Source of the DNA: Corythucha ciliata
Lineage: Eukaryota > Arthropoda > Insecta > Hemiptera > Tingidae
Assembly: GCA_038030265.1 (NCBI GenBank)
Contig: CM075939.1
Location: 34,577,253-34,641,252, forward strand
Direction of reading: 5' to 3'
DNA length: 64,000 nt
Notes under the pieces: model-generated
Databases searched by the model: none
What the model was told of the DNA's origin: nothing
What the model saw: only the letters and a program-made list of their open reading frames with translations
Program-made: the position numbers and the translations under genes
In this document: one piece after another, positions 22,878 to 34,613 of the stretch
Position numbering within the stretch: position 1 is the stretch's first letter
Layout of the letters: each line of letters opens with the position of its first letter

Positions 22878-24950
22878 ATTAAGCTTTTCGGGGGTCATAT
22901 GTGACGGTGATCCACCCCCTCGACATTATCACGGTACGCTACTATCTTTCAAACGCCAACTCAGCCAATTTTGCTCCTTAAAAATCGTTCCGCAGCGGGG
23001 GCGAGGCCTAGACGTAGTTCCTCGGGTTTCCCCGGAGAAAAGGACCCATTTTTATTTTAGCAATATGGTGACATGTCAATAATAAGGCTTTTACCTGGCT
23101 CTGGTTAGTAGTTCGCTTACTCTTCCATAGTTTTTTTCCTCTCAATCGTAGGGAATATTTAATGTTACTGAAAAATAGTGCATATTGTCGAGGCAATCCA
23201 ACTGCAATTTAGGGGAGGAAACAGTAGTATAATGCCCATCAAAAAAATTATTCAGGTTGTTTTAAACTCCCTGTTTTAGTTTCTGTTCCGAAGTTTCATT
23301 TTTCAAGCTCAGCTAAACAAGGCGACTAAACGGTGGAAGAATTGAATAAACGACGAAAAAAAAAAAAAAAATAGCTGGTAGTCAACAATGAAATGAATAC
23401 TACGTCAGGTCAAGATTCTAAAGTCTAAGCTGTAACTTCCTTTAATTTGTAAAGCGAGCGTAATAATGCAATTGTCTTCAATTACCGGTTAGCAACAGCC
23501 ATGTTGTTCTAGCCCGTCCGCACGCCATCGCCGTACCCCGCAATAAAATGTTCTTTCCATACTTCAATGACTCATTTACACATTATCTGATGAAAATGGG
23601 CGGTAGATCGAGAGTTTGCTCCTGAGGGTATTTCGAGCGAAATAAAAGAAGGGGCAAAGAAGATGAAAGATCTAAGGACTCTATACACTTTCATGAGTAG
23701 CTCCCAATTTATATTCAATTAGGTTTATCCAGACGCAGCGAAATTAAGCGGGAATAAGACATTCCATCCGGGTAATGAGAATATGGCGATACGTGCTTAA
23801 AACAAAACAAAAAATGAGTATTTTTTTTGCTAGACTCTGAGTCAAGAATAATCCCATAATACACCAACATAACAGAGTTTATGAGTAGTAATACGTGTAC
23901 TAAACGATAATTTTTACATCAATGGTCGACTTACCATATCGGCAGTGTCCGAGCGTTTTGACGGATAAGATAAACTGATCCCTGAACGCTTCCTCACTTT
24001 TCCTGAAATAGAAAAACGAGTGGTTTTAGAGTAAATTACAAATAAATTTAACGGGGAAGATGTTGTATTATAATTTCTAAAATGTATTCGGTTTCGACGA
24101 AGTAAATTTCAAAGGCAAAAAAAAAAAAACAACAACAACACAGATGTCAAGGGGGTGGGGGAGAAAGAGTTTCAAGTGCGAAGGCAAAAAAAAAGATCAT
24201 GTTAAAGCAATTCATTAGCATAGCCTAATGGGAAAATAAATTGTATATGTAAATCAAAGTCTCCCCGCCACTCCCTCTTGTTTTGAAAGAGGTTCCAGAT
24301 TAGGTTGGAGTCAGAGGACAAAGTTATGGCAGGATCACAAATAGAGTTTGAACCACTTTTGGGGTTAGACAGGATTTTTTAATGGTTCTTTTATTTAGCT
24401 TCCTCTCTTCTAGCGTCAATGAGGAAAAAGGTTCAGTACCTGCTGTTCGATGAAAACAGACGATTTTAAAAACATGGTTCGACTACCCGAAACGATCCTT
24501 CCTCAACTCGATACAGGGATGAGACCAGAGTGAAATTCAGGATTTCGTTAAGGGGGGGAGGGAGATTGAATTTACTCCTCCCCCTTCCTCCATATATTGT
24601 GGGAGGCGGATAGAAAACAACTTAATCTATCTTAAAATTGAAATTAGCAGTTCTTTGCTTGGAAGTAATAGTTTACTGTTGAAAGATCAAAGACAAACAA
24701 GATCAATTTTTACTTTTTTTTTCTTGCATTATAGCGTAGGTATATGTATTTTTTAATGGCGAATTAATTGTAAACGAAAAAAATTAAAGTGTATAGAGAA
24801 AAAAAGTTTAAATTGGAGGCAACTATTGCGAAAAGATGGGCGAAATAACCCCAGTGTCATAGTCAAGACCAGAGCTATATGAGCTGAATCGATAGTTACC
24901 GGTTTAAATCCCCAGATTCGTGACCAATAATTGCTAAAAAGATGCTAGAA
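22878..24950. other. No gene seen
   Basis: Unique-looking AT-rich DNA with A-runs near 23358 and 24119 (the second followed by CAA repeats). No recognisable domain or repeat structure. Confidence 0.5.
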
Positions 24951-24959
24951 TTGCTCGTG

Positions 24960-25800
24960 TATTCAGTCTCTGACAATGCGCTTATATTTCCATGTTTTCG
25001 CGGCTAAGTTGACGGTTTTCCAACCATCGGTTTGTGAGGTAAATTTCTCAATTTCTGATCGTGATGAAAAATGGGACTTTGTACGGCGTATACAGACTTT
25101 ATTATTGACCAAATGGCACGTTATTGGAACTGAAAATCCAATTATGGCGCTTTCGAACTACAATTTTGTAATGCGGATCCTATAAACTCGTGTAGATTGA
25201 ATTTGGCTTGAGGGAATGGCTCGGAATTTGCCCCCCCCCCCCTGCGCTCACGGTTGCTGTATATCCGCTTAGGCACACCCGCGAAATTGGTTGGTGGAAA
25301 TTTTGATTTTGAAGGTGCAGTGGTTTGTTGGCTTTTTCAGGAAACTGGTGCTAAAAAATTTGCTTCTGAAGTGCTAGAGATAAAAAAATTTGGTATCTGC
25401 AAAAACCAAACCTACAATAAAATTTGGTTTTTAATTGGTAAATTCGCTGTTGAATTGCTGTTGGTAAGGTCCCAAACCCGTGAAATTGTGAGTCAACTCC
25501 AATTATGGCTTTTTTGGAGTCAATACGGTGAAATTAGGATTTTGAGTGAGTGAATCCCACTAAATTAGGTTCTATGAGTGCCAATGTATCGCGAAAATAG
25601 GGCTTTTAAAGGGCCAAACAAGCGAAATTTGTTTTTGAATGGAATGGGGGCCTTTAAATTTGAATGAGAGCCAACACCTTTGACATTTTTAGTTTAAACT
25701 TGTGAGATATAGATAGATAGAAATATAGAAATAGATTTTCCTGATGTGCAAGATTCGCGAAATACGTTTTTTGAAGGTGCTAATCGCTTTTGTGTCATAT
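24960..25800. repeat. Degenerate array, family D (copy D2)
   Basis: Units of about 40 bp with CGTGAAATT or GCGAAATT followed by TGGTTTTT-like stretches and GGTGC/GAGTC spacers. Contains a poly-C tract at about 25230 and a short GATA run at about 25708. Strongly diverged; open frames here are incidental. Confidence 0.55.
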
Positions 25801-26089
25801 ACTGGCCGAGTCTTCCGTTCCGAGGCTGAAAAGTTGGTCACAGGGATTTTGGAGAATTTGTTGCTTGGTTTTCTTTTGATGGTGGAGCGGAGTATTTTAA
25901 ATTAGTTCGTGGGTGGTTTCCACCTGCTCCCACCACGGTGGGTGCTGGGTGGTTCCCTCTTAGACTTCTCACCACTTGGAGGGGGGGGGGGTTTCTGACC
26001 GACTTTTTTTCTCTAGGGATTATTTCTTGTTTTTCCCCAGGGTTTTGCTATTCTCGACGGTGGGACGGCCCTTTTCGCCCGACGTCAAC

Positions 26090-26640
26090 TGCAAGTTTCG
26101 GGTCTGAATATCCGAGAAATTGCTAGTTTTTGGTCTTTATTTTATCATAATTGCAAGATCCTGGTTAAAGTTTAGGGGATTTATTTTTTTTTAGTAACCG
26201 TGGAACCCGATTTAGCCGGCCACGACAGCTCCATGGCGAAAAGTCGCGACATTTTTCAGGCGCATATCCACGAAATTGGAAAGTTTCCTGGTGTTCCAAG
26301 TAGCTGACTTTCCTGCCTTTAATTAAGCAATTTTCACGGCCTAGTTCAAGCGAAATTGCCAAAGATTGAGCCCCTTTTCTGTTTGGTAAGCCCGAACCCC
26401 GGACTTGCCCACTCCGCCTGCGCCCATAAAATCACGAATATCCTTGTAAGTAAATCACTAAGCGCCAAGCACTGTGTTTGCAAGCTTATGTTCTAAATTG
26501 GTCAAAATTACAAGTTTCCTGGCTGAATATAAGCGAAATTACAAGTTCCTGGTTTTAATTATTGCGCACATATACGAGTTTCAGAACTTTAATTTCGCGA
26601 AGTGGAAAGTCTCGGTGATTTTTCATTTACTGACCACGGA
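26090..26640. repeat. Family B array (copy B2)
   Basis: Units of GCGAAATTGCAAG style with the GC-rich spacer GATTTAGCCGGCCACGAC near 26210, matching the organisation of B1 and B3. Ends just before a mariner-like foldback. Confidence 0.7.
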
Positions 26641-26693
26641 GCGCGCGAGCTAGCCGTCCATGAAAGCGGCCTGACGAGTATTGATAGCCACTA

Positions 26694-27310
26694 TACAGGG
26701 TGTACAAAAAGCGACTGGACAGAGAAAAACCAGTGAAGGGGCAACTAATTTCTGTTCGAAATGACTGTTTGCACTTTTCCGAAATTCCGCTTTGTTTCGA
26801 AATATCCACCATTTTCTGATTTTTTCAGAAACAGCTTGCTGCACACGCAATAATTGTTGCAATGGCAAAAATGATGAGCCCATTGGAAAGAGCACAAAAT
26901 TTTCTATTTAAAGAGCCTATTTTTATCCAGATCAGACGACATCTACTACGTTTTGAATTAGCTTATTAGCGAGGAAACTTAATTCCTGAAGTATTGGTGA
27001 TATGGTGATGTGATCAGAAAATTACGTTTTTTCGCCAATAAGCTGATTCAAAACGAAGTAAATGTCGTCTGATCTGGATAAAAATAGGCTCTTTAAATGG
27101 AAAATTGTGTGCTCTTTCCAATGGGCTCATCAGTTTTTCCATTGCATCGATTACTGCGTGTGCAGCAAGCTGTTTCTGAAAAAATCAGAAAACGGTGGAT
27201 ATCTCGGAAACAAAGCGGAATTTCGGAAAAGTGCAAATAGTCATTTCGATCAGAAATCAGTTGCCCCTTCACTGGTTTTTCTCTGACCAGTCGCTTTTTG
27301 TACACCCTGT
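26694..27310. mobile_element. Mariner-like foldback MITE with about 280-bp arms
   Basis: The tips TACAGGGTGTACAAAAAG are perfectly inverted and flanked by TA on both sides, the Tc1/mariner target. The arms (to about 26970 and from about 27030) are diverged inverted copies with shared GACTGG, AACCAGTGAAGGGGCAACT, GAAATTCCGCTTTGTTTC and ATCCAGATCAGACGAC. The short loop is unique. No transposase. The open frames in the arms reflect the repeated sequence. Confidence 0.85.
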
Positions 27311-27312
27311 AT

Positions 27313-29727
27313 AAGTCACAAAATGTTTCATGCAAATATCCACGAATCACCCCCCCCCCCCCACCAGCACCAACATTGGGAGCTGGTCAAATCCCTCTAA
27401 ACATAGGGGAAGGTTATGGAGGCAGGAGGCAAGAGGTGGAGGTGTGTGAGTTAGCCCCGGAGGGATTTTGCCCCCCCTCGCCCACCACTGCTAATGAGAT
27501 AGATGGCACATCCGCCTATACCTGAATCATTCCAAAACTGCCCATGGATTGAGTTCGATTTTCTTTACTCCTTTTAATTTTCTTTACGTACGCTAATAAG
27601 CTGAAAATGTATGACCTAAATACACTTTTAATGTCAAGTATTAGGTGACATTTTTTTTTTTTTTTTTTCATGAAATCCTTTTTTTAACGAGTTTTACTAT
27701 TGTATGAAGAAGGTTGAGGCTCCAAGTTTTCACTCAAGAACAAAAATGTTGTATTTTTTATGATTTCTATTCCAAAGCTCCCCCTAAGACGGGGTCCCTA
27801 AGGCCTAGGGGGTATAGGCCTACCCCGCCTACCCTTAAAAACGGTCCTGCTTATACATAATAATTCTTATGGCTGGCAAGAGAGTCAATGTGTGCTATAG
27901 ACTCGGACTGCCAGTGCTCGAATGGACTTTCGAACGGGTTAATTCTTGTCAATAGTTCAATTTGTTCACTCCCACCAAAAATAAATCTAAAAATGGAATT
28001 CCTCGAGAATGTCCAAGATATCGATGAGTTTGATGCCAAAAAAATAATTATGGGGGCGATAAAAGTGTTAATTCACGATTGAATTACTCCACGATTGAAC
28101 GATTACGATTGAATACATTATTGTTGAATACTCCAGGGTTTCAAAATTATTCCCGGCACGCTGCTGTTATAAGTAGACTGAGTAGAAAGGTGAGAGTAGA
28201 AGGTCATCCGATTATTTTTAACGGTGGGCGAGAGTCCATCAGAGTGCGGACAGACTTTAGATAGATCTATATCGACGGTTCTTCTTCCTGGAGGTGCTGA
28301 TTGAAAGAAGTGCCCCATACATACTCGACTGTACACGCCATTCCCTGGAAAATAAATTTAAGGGGTTTTCCCTGGGTGTGAACGAATTCGTCAAGTAGAA
28401 ATAAATGGAAATAGAATGTTCCCAAGATATTTGTCGGAGGGATCGTGACAGGCTTAGATCCTCATGAAATATTTCCACGCTCGTTCTTGAATAAAAAACA
28501 AAGGGTTCTTCAGGCTAGCAAGAAGGAGCTAAAGAAAGACAGATTTCAAGAATGGAGAAATTCAAACTACGTTTCGTACAGCATTTGTAACACCAAAATT
28601 CCAAAATGATTCCTATAATTTTTCTGATTTTTGATGAGAGGAAGAAGGGTGGGAGGTGTCTCCAGTGATCACTTGGAATAGTGTGAAATCGGTCAGGGTC
28701 ATCGACAATCACGTCATTGCACCGGAAATAACGAAAACATGTTTAACCAGAAAATAAGAAATATCGAGATGAAAGGCTTTCAACCATTTGTGAACCATCC
28801 ATACCACCACCCCTGTACAATCGATGTCTTGGTTGCTATAGCTGCAGCCGTTTATCCAAAGCTACACCTCCTGCACGGTCCCCTTCATTCGCCTCCTTCT
28901 CATCACGTATGGTCGCTCTGTTTACACTCCCATCTGCATGGTCACTCGTCTAGCTTATAGGACTTGCTTATCCACGCCTAGTTCTTAAGTTCAGCAATTG
29001 TATAATTAGAAATTTTAAACTAATTTTGTTCTCATAAAGCGTACCCAACAACTTAATTTAAGGCAGGAAATTACTTTTCCCGTCTAGTCAGTCAGATACC
29101 CGAAGTTGACCCCTGTAGGTCATTTCCCGTTGCCTCCTGAACGCGCTTATGCGACTTGAAATCTCATAAAGCAGAAAAAATGAAGATCATAACGCGTCAC
29201 GAATATAGAAAAGAGCTCCCCTACCACGAAACTCCACCCGTTATAGTGAAGAATGATAGAAGGATTACTTGACTGCCGCGAGGATATAGCCCCCAGACCA
29301 ACCCCTCTCCATGACAAAAACCCCGTCTGAATGGCCTCTTCTTATTTTGTTCAAAAAGCTGGGGTTGGGCGTTTATGGGGTCGGTGTGTGAAGGCAGGGC
29401 GGGGGTAAGGGCTAGAAGCGAAGGATTTTCTTGTAGGATTCAAGCTGAATGAACTATCCATCTCGCCCTCCCTCTTGCACCCACAAATTCCTGTTTTTCT
29501 TCTTCTTCGCCTTTTAAGATTGATGAGGGGCCAAACAGACGATATGTCATGTACGTTTCTTTTGCATTGATAGAATGATGAGGCAGTCTCAAGAATGAAA
29601 ATTATAATAAAAGTTATTAATAATTGATTATTGAGATTTCACCCATAGTCGCAGGTCGTCAACCTGAAATAACATCAAAATTGAAAATCATTGAAGTCTT
29701 CTTTGACTTGGCTTGATTGGTTTGGCC
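27313..29727. other. No gene seen
   Basis: Contains a poly-C tract near 27347 and a T-run near 27650. A CGAACGGGTT...ATAGTTC segment near 27925 resembles 55820-55850. Open frames are short with no domains. Confidence 0.45.
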
Positions 29728-29838
29728 GAATTTATTAACGTCCCTTGGGATCCGTTCCTTGGGCCGATTCCTATGAGGCCAAGGGACCGTTGGGAATAGT
29801 TTCTATTACAATAAAAACATTGAGAGGGTTCTTATCAA
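29728..29838 (+). repeat. Dispersed repeat R, copy 2
   Basis: GGGACCGTTGGGAATAG followed by TATTACAATAAA resembles 2363-2403. It lies just upstream of array B3, while copy 1 lies just upstream of array B1, so R and family B may travel together. Confidence 0.5.
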
Positions 29839-29989
29839 GTGCCGCTGACGCCCATATCTAAGCTCGTTTTGGCCGGAACCGACTGCGTTCTGCCGTGGAC
29901 GGCTTTTCAAAGAACTGACAAAACGCGTCTGGCTCATATCGAAACACTTGGAAATAATGACCTCAAATATTTAAAATCACCCTGCTGAA

Positions 29990-31470
29990 TCAACCTCCAA
30001 GAGAAAGGCCCCAAAACTTGCAATTTCGCTTAAATTAACTCCTGAAGACCCGAAAATTTAAAACCGCAGGAATCTAGCAATTTTGCTCAAATTAGCACCT
30101 GAGTTTGCAAAGTCACGAGTATTATATCCAAGTATTTCAATTGCACGGCTATTCATCAGGCTATGGGTGCAGTCGGGGCCGGCTAGCCCAGGGTCTTCGA
30201 CCTCTTAAAAAAAATTGGCCCTGTAACTTCTATTTTGCTGAAATTAGGCCCCTAAAACTTGCAACGAAAATTGTACCAAGAAACATTCAATTTCACAGGT
30301 ATTTGCCTCAAAAATGTTGCAATTCTATTGGAGGTACAGCATATGGGTCTCGACAGCTTGCGACGCACGGGGTCCGTCGTGGCCGGCTATAGTCCGGGTT
30401 TCAAGCCTGCACATGAAACAATTGCAAGCTTGTAATTTCCCTGATTTTCAGTACTGACTACTAAAACCTGCAATTTCTCCGAAATTGAAGCCCTGTTCAC
30501 ACGATGCAATGTTTGAAGTTATATTGCATGCTGGTTTTTTAAAAACATATGTTCCTTGGTAGTGACCGGATGTTTTTAAAAATCCAGCACGCAATTTAGC
30601 TTCAAACATTGCATCGTGTGAACAGGGCTTGAGTCACTTAAGACTTGCAAGTTTGCAGAAATTAAGACCCAAAACTTGCATTCTCGCTAAAATGGGATCT
30701 GAAACTTCTAATTTCGTGCGTCCTGAGATGGGGCCGACTGGCCTGGGTTCCGCGGCTACAAAAATAGTCTCTAAACTGCAATATCGCTTTTAGACCCTAA
30801 ACTTGCCATTTCACCGCAATTAAGACCCAGCCAACAGTCAATTCACGTATGCCAGGAAACTTCTAATTTAGCTTAAATTAGGACCTTAACTTTGCAAACT
30901 TATGGGATTTCAATTGCAAATAAATTCAAGTTCAAATTCAAAGTTATGGACGCCGCGGGGGCTGACTTGGCCAGAGTTTGCGCCTGCTAAAAGGAAAAGG
31001 CCCTAAAACTTGCGTCGTTTCGCAGAAATTGCTGCCGTTTTACAGAAATATTCTGCCAGGAAACTTTCAATTTCACGGCTATTTGCCTACGAAATGTTGC
31101 AGCTTTGCGGCTATTCATCAGACTCTGAGCGCGGGGGAACGAAACTTGCAATTTTGCTGAAAAATAGACCGGGAAGTAAGCAATTTCGCAGATATTCAGA
31201 CTCGAACGAAAGGTTTTGAAACATGCAGTTTCGCTGATATTAAGAATTTGCAATATCGCGAATATTTAGCCAGTAAACATGTTGTAATTTTGCTTAAAAT
31301 GTTGTAATTTTGCTTCTATTCATCAGGCTTTGATTGCTGTCTGGGCAGGGGATCCTAAACCTTCAATTTCGCTGAAATTGAGCCGTGGAACTCGCAATAT
31401 CGCGATTTTTCAGCCAAAAAAATTAAAATTTCCCGGATAGTTGCTTTCAACATGTAATCTTGCGGCTATT
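29990..31470. repeat. Family B array (copy B3), reverse orientation
   Basis: Units such as AACTTGCAATTTCGCTGAAAT of about 35-40 bp. GC-rich spacers occur near 29880, 30170, 30345, 30725 and 30950 (variants of GGGGCCGGCTAGCCCAGGGT). Interrupted by a MITE at 30489-30629. Frames through it are repeat artefacts. Confidence 0.75.
30489..30629. mobile_element. 141-bp MITE with TGA target duplication
   Basis: The ends AGCCCTGTTCACACGATGCA are inverted perfectly, with arms of about 45-60 bp. TGA flanks both ends (30486-30488 and 30630-30632). Inserted into a family B array, so younger than the array. The 3-bp duplication suggests a Harbinger-like origin. Confidence 0.8.
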
Positions 31471-31974
31471 CGTCTTAATTTCCGTGTGCAATGTTTCTAG
31501 TCCAAAAGGACGTTTTTGGAGGGAAAATTCATTCTAATTACCAGGCCCCGATTCATTTGAGTGGCAAATAGATGCGATTACAACCCGTCTCAACCACCCA
31601 CCACCAGTGCGAAATCCACGCATTTGCCCACTATCTAATTCATTGACCCAAAAATGCCTGTTCTAGATTTAAACAGGAAAATCTGATTGATTGGTACTCA
31701 CCGAGACATTTTGATCAATACTATTTTTTTTTTTACTCGAAAAATTTAAATTTCAGTGCCAGTTGAGATTACAGCGCGCTTTTTACCCATTTCTGCCTTA
31801 ACCCCACACAATATTTTACTTTTTTACGACCAAAAATTGCGATGTCTGTCCACTGACTTGTTATTTGACTATACATACTATACATAAGAAACATAAAATG
31901 TTGTCCCGGAATCTCATCTTTCGATCCCATAATCAAAATTCAACCCAAAATGTTCTATCCGAATATATGTAATC

Positions 31975-32150
31975 CAACGGGGCTTTACGCCCAACTGCCA
32001 TAAGGTGTCGTGGACAAGGGCGAGAGCACACACTTTACTTTTTAAACTTTTTTACACGTGAGTTATCACTTTTGCTCAAATAATCCAGCCTGTAGTGGGA
32101 ATCGAACCCACTCAGCAGACGATTCACACACATACATGATGTCACACACA
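31975..32150 (-). mobile_element. Possible tRNA-derived SINE fragment
   Basis: On the minus strand the sequence around 32090-32115 reads GTGGGTTCGATTCCCACTAC, a near-perfect Pol III B box with T-arm pairing. It is followed downstream by a body ending TGGGCGTAAAGCCCC. No clear A box or full tRNA fold is visible upstream, where TG/CA repeats lie. A SINE head is plausible but unproven. Confidence 0.35.
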
Positions 32151-32170
32151 CACAGTCACATGATACCGGT

Positions 32171-33027
32171 GGTATTTTGATTTTTCACCAACACCTTCTT
32201 TCCGGGTGTTGGGCTTTTGTATACTTATGTATTTGTTAGTATAAACCAATAGTATAAACTACGTATTTGTTTATTGATCTAACACTCCCTTTCTGAGTGA
32301 TAGCAGGATTTTGCACACGCAATTTCACAAATCAATCTTTCATCTCACAAACAGTGAAATATTTCAAAAAAGCACGAATCAATAAGGCGGAGGAGGGTGC
32401 AACAGTGCAAAATGTATGTTCCGTGTTCAAAAACAAGTTTAAATAGATTGCTAGCAGCATGATTTCCGACATTGTTGCAAACGCTCCTCGTCTGCTTGAA
32501 AAACAACAACAATAGGACGAGAAGCGAGATTCATTTTTCATCAGATGGAGTGATGTAGATGTGTTCAAAAGATGAGCTGGAAAAAGTGGCGAATGAGATA
32601 CTTCTTGGTAGAGAAAACAGGGGTGCAGAGGAGGAGCCATCTTATAAAAGGGAACTTAATGGGCTCGTTGATTATCCCCCATTATCAGGTTACCTTTTCA
32701 ACTTGTGCTCAGCAACTAACACCCCTGCCGACGCCGCCCACCCCTTAGAAACCTTCAACCGAGATAGAAGCCTTCTTTTCTTATCTTATTCTCCGCTTGT
32801 TGGTACTACGCTAGAGTGCCAAACTGTCAAAGACGGATAAGAGATATAAAGTAGTAGAACATTAAATTATAAAGGGGCTGAAGGTAGTACCATGAAAATG
32901 GTTTGCTGGTGAAATTATGATTCAGAGAAGAGGTCTCTTTTTCGTCAAAACCTTCTTTCAGTATAAGGGGAGAGATATTTGGATAAGTCGGAGACAATTA
33001 TTTCACCACCAGGAATCAGGATTGACA
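32171..33027. other. No gene seen
   Basis: Two overlapping open frames of about 100 codons on opposite strands (about 32330-32840) show no recognisable domain or codon pattern. Confidence 0.45.
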
Positions 33028-33035
33028 ATTTCATC

Positions 33036-33327
33036 TCAAGGTGACTAAACTTTCTATATTAGGTGCCGCAGATCTTCGGCCATTACTGTCCTTCACCTAC
33101 GTCATGAGCAGTCCCAACCGCCTTTGCGCTGGACCCAGTACATTATTAATTGTTATTGGGCTGTGATTTTTGAGCATTCATAATACTTCAATTTCAAAAT
33201 TAACTTGCTCTGCTGCTCTAGGGTAAGCAATCGGGAGTAAAGGACTGCTGGTGACGTCAGTCCCCACCCCTCCCGCCTTATGGACAGGGGAAATCTGCGG
33301 CATCTATAGAAGAGTTTAGTCACCTTG
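33036..33327. mobile_element. hAT-like MITE with 8-bp target duplication
   Basis: The inverted ends CAAGGTGACTAAACT, continuing inward with TAGGTGCCGCAGAT / TAGATGCCGCAGAT, are flanked by ATTTCATC at 33028-33035 and 33328-33335. An 8-bp duplication is the hAT hallmark. 292 bp, no coding. Confidence 0.8.
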
Positions 33328-33493
33328 ATTTCATCCCGAATTTGTCGGGCACGTTATCTTATTATAATAATAGGGATATTTTGAAAGTTGTAAAAAAGAA
33401 AAACGTTCACGTCTTTTCGAAGTTTCCCAACAATCATCTGTTCCGTACCCTGACAACCGTTGGACGTTAACAAAGACGTTCATGTTTTTACTT

Positions 33494-33637
33494 ATAGCGT
33501 TCTCCATTTGCACAAAATTCTGCAACGGGGCTATTCATTTCCACCCGTCTTCTCCACTAACATATGATTTAATTCAGTGAAGACGGGTGGAAATAAACTG
33601 CCCAAATGCAGAATTTTGTGCAAATGGGGAACGCTAT
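33494..33637. repeat. Inverted repeat with about 60-bp arms
   Basis: Left ATAGCGTTCTCCATTTGCAC and right (inverted) ATAGCGTTCCCCATTTGCAC, continuing with CAAAATTCTGCA and TTCCACCCGTCTTC. The loop is about 20 bp. Probably a MITE; no target duplication assigned. Confidence 0.7.
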
Positions 33638-33662
33638 TAATTCAAATCTCACTAATGATTTA

Positions 33663-33810
33663 AGGCCCGTATTCATGGTTGTCACCAAGTTGTCACTCAG
33701 GCTGAGTATTCGCTTATTTCGACTCATAACAGATGGTTCAATAGTTAAAGCGACCGATTTGAAGCCGCTTAGGCAAATAATCATATTTTGAAGACTATGA
33801 ATACGGGCCT
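33663..33810. mobile_element. MITE with AGGCCCGTATTCAT ends
   Basis: AGGCCCGTATTCATGGTTGTC at the left pairs with an inverted AGGCCCGTATTCATAGTC at the right. It shares the AGGCCCG tip with 37044-37180. The left flank is TTA, the right AAA, so the duplication is not clean. Confidence 0.65.
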
Positions 33811-34394
33811 AAATCAGATCTTCCCCCCACATAGGCTTGAAAATGAAGCAAACATCTAAAATAGCTGTCTTTGTAATGTCGATTCACGAGCGACATGTAA
33901 CCCTGCTGATAGTCACGATTGCTGTGGCGAGGAAGTTCCTCTTTCCCACAGAAAATTATCGTTTCGACAATCAGGACAAATAGATTTTTCAGATTTCTCC
34001 TTAATGCGCGTCAGCCAGGATGACCGGGTCTAGCCGTTTGCCACCAAACATCACCATAAAGTTGCGTGCCAACAACGTTCGGTGGTATTCTGAATTGCGG
34101 CGAATCGAAAAATTTTCGATTTATTCCCACATAGCTCTCACTTTTCCGATATCTATTTAGCCGATCGTTCTAATGGGGAACTTGCATGAATCTCAGATTG
34201 GGTAGAAAAGCATACCGGTGATTTGACCCGTGAACTGAAGGATAACGGAAGTTGCAACCCGATTGGTGCGTTTTAAGATTTTTAAAAAACGTTCAAAGTT
34301 CTTCAGAAGAGGATGGATGGTGCGAGGGGAAATGACGTAAATACTTACTTGTGAAGCATTTGAGGGAACTCTAAAATTTTTTGTTTACAAATAA
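33811..34394. other. No gene seen; AATGGGGAACTTGCATGAA segment
   Basis: The segment near 34170-34270 resembles 57060-57170 (AACTTGCATGAA, then a GCAACnnnATnGGTGC word). Related words begin both copies of repeat F. Confidence 0.4.
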
Positions 34395-34613
34395 CATGAA
34401 AAATGTCCCCCCATCAAACTCGTCTAACCCCCTCTTCCCCGCATCGTCCATTTCAATAAGTAAGTTTTTACGTAATCGAACCCCCACTCAAAATTTTTAA
34501 AAATTCCCTAAAAAAGCATCCTTGACTAATTTCAAAGTTTAATGTGAGCAATAGACTTGTGGAAGAGCCCTCTTTAAGCAACACCAACTTTTGAAAAATG
34601 TGCAAGTTCCCCA
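34395..34613 (-). repeat. Dispersed repeat F, copy 2
   Basis: Reverse complement relation to 19788-19990: GGGGAACTTGCACATTTTTC, AGAGGGCTCTTCC, TTTTTAAAAATTTTGAGTGG and GATTACGTAAA. Frames are not conserved between copies. Confidence 0.7.

Noticed and set aside
24895..24930. B-box-like GGTTTAAATCCCC
   Set aside because: No A box, no T-arm pairing of quality and no tRNA fold around it.
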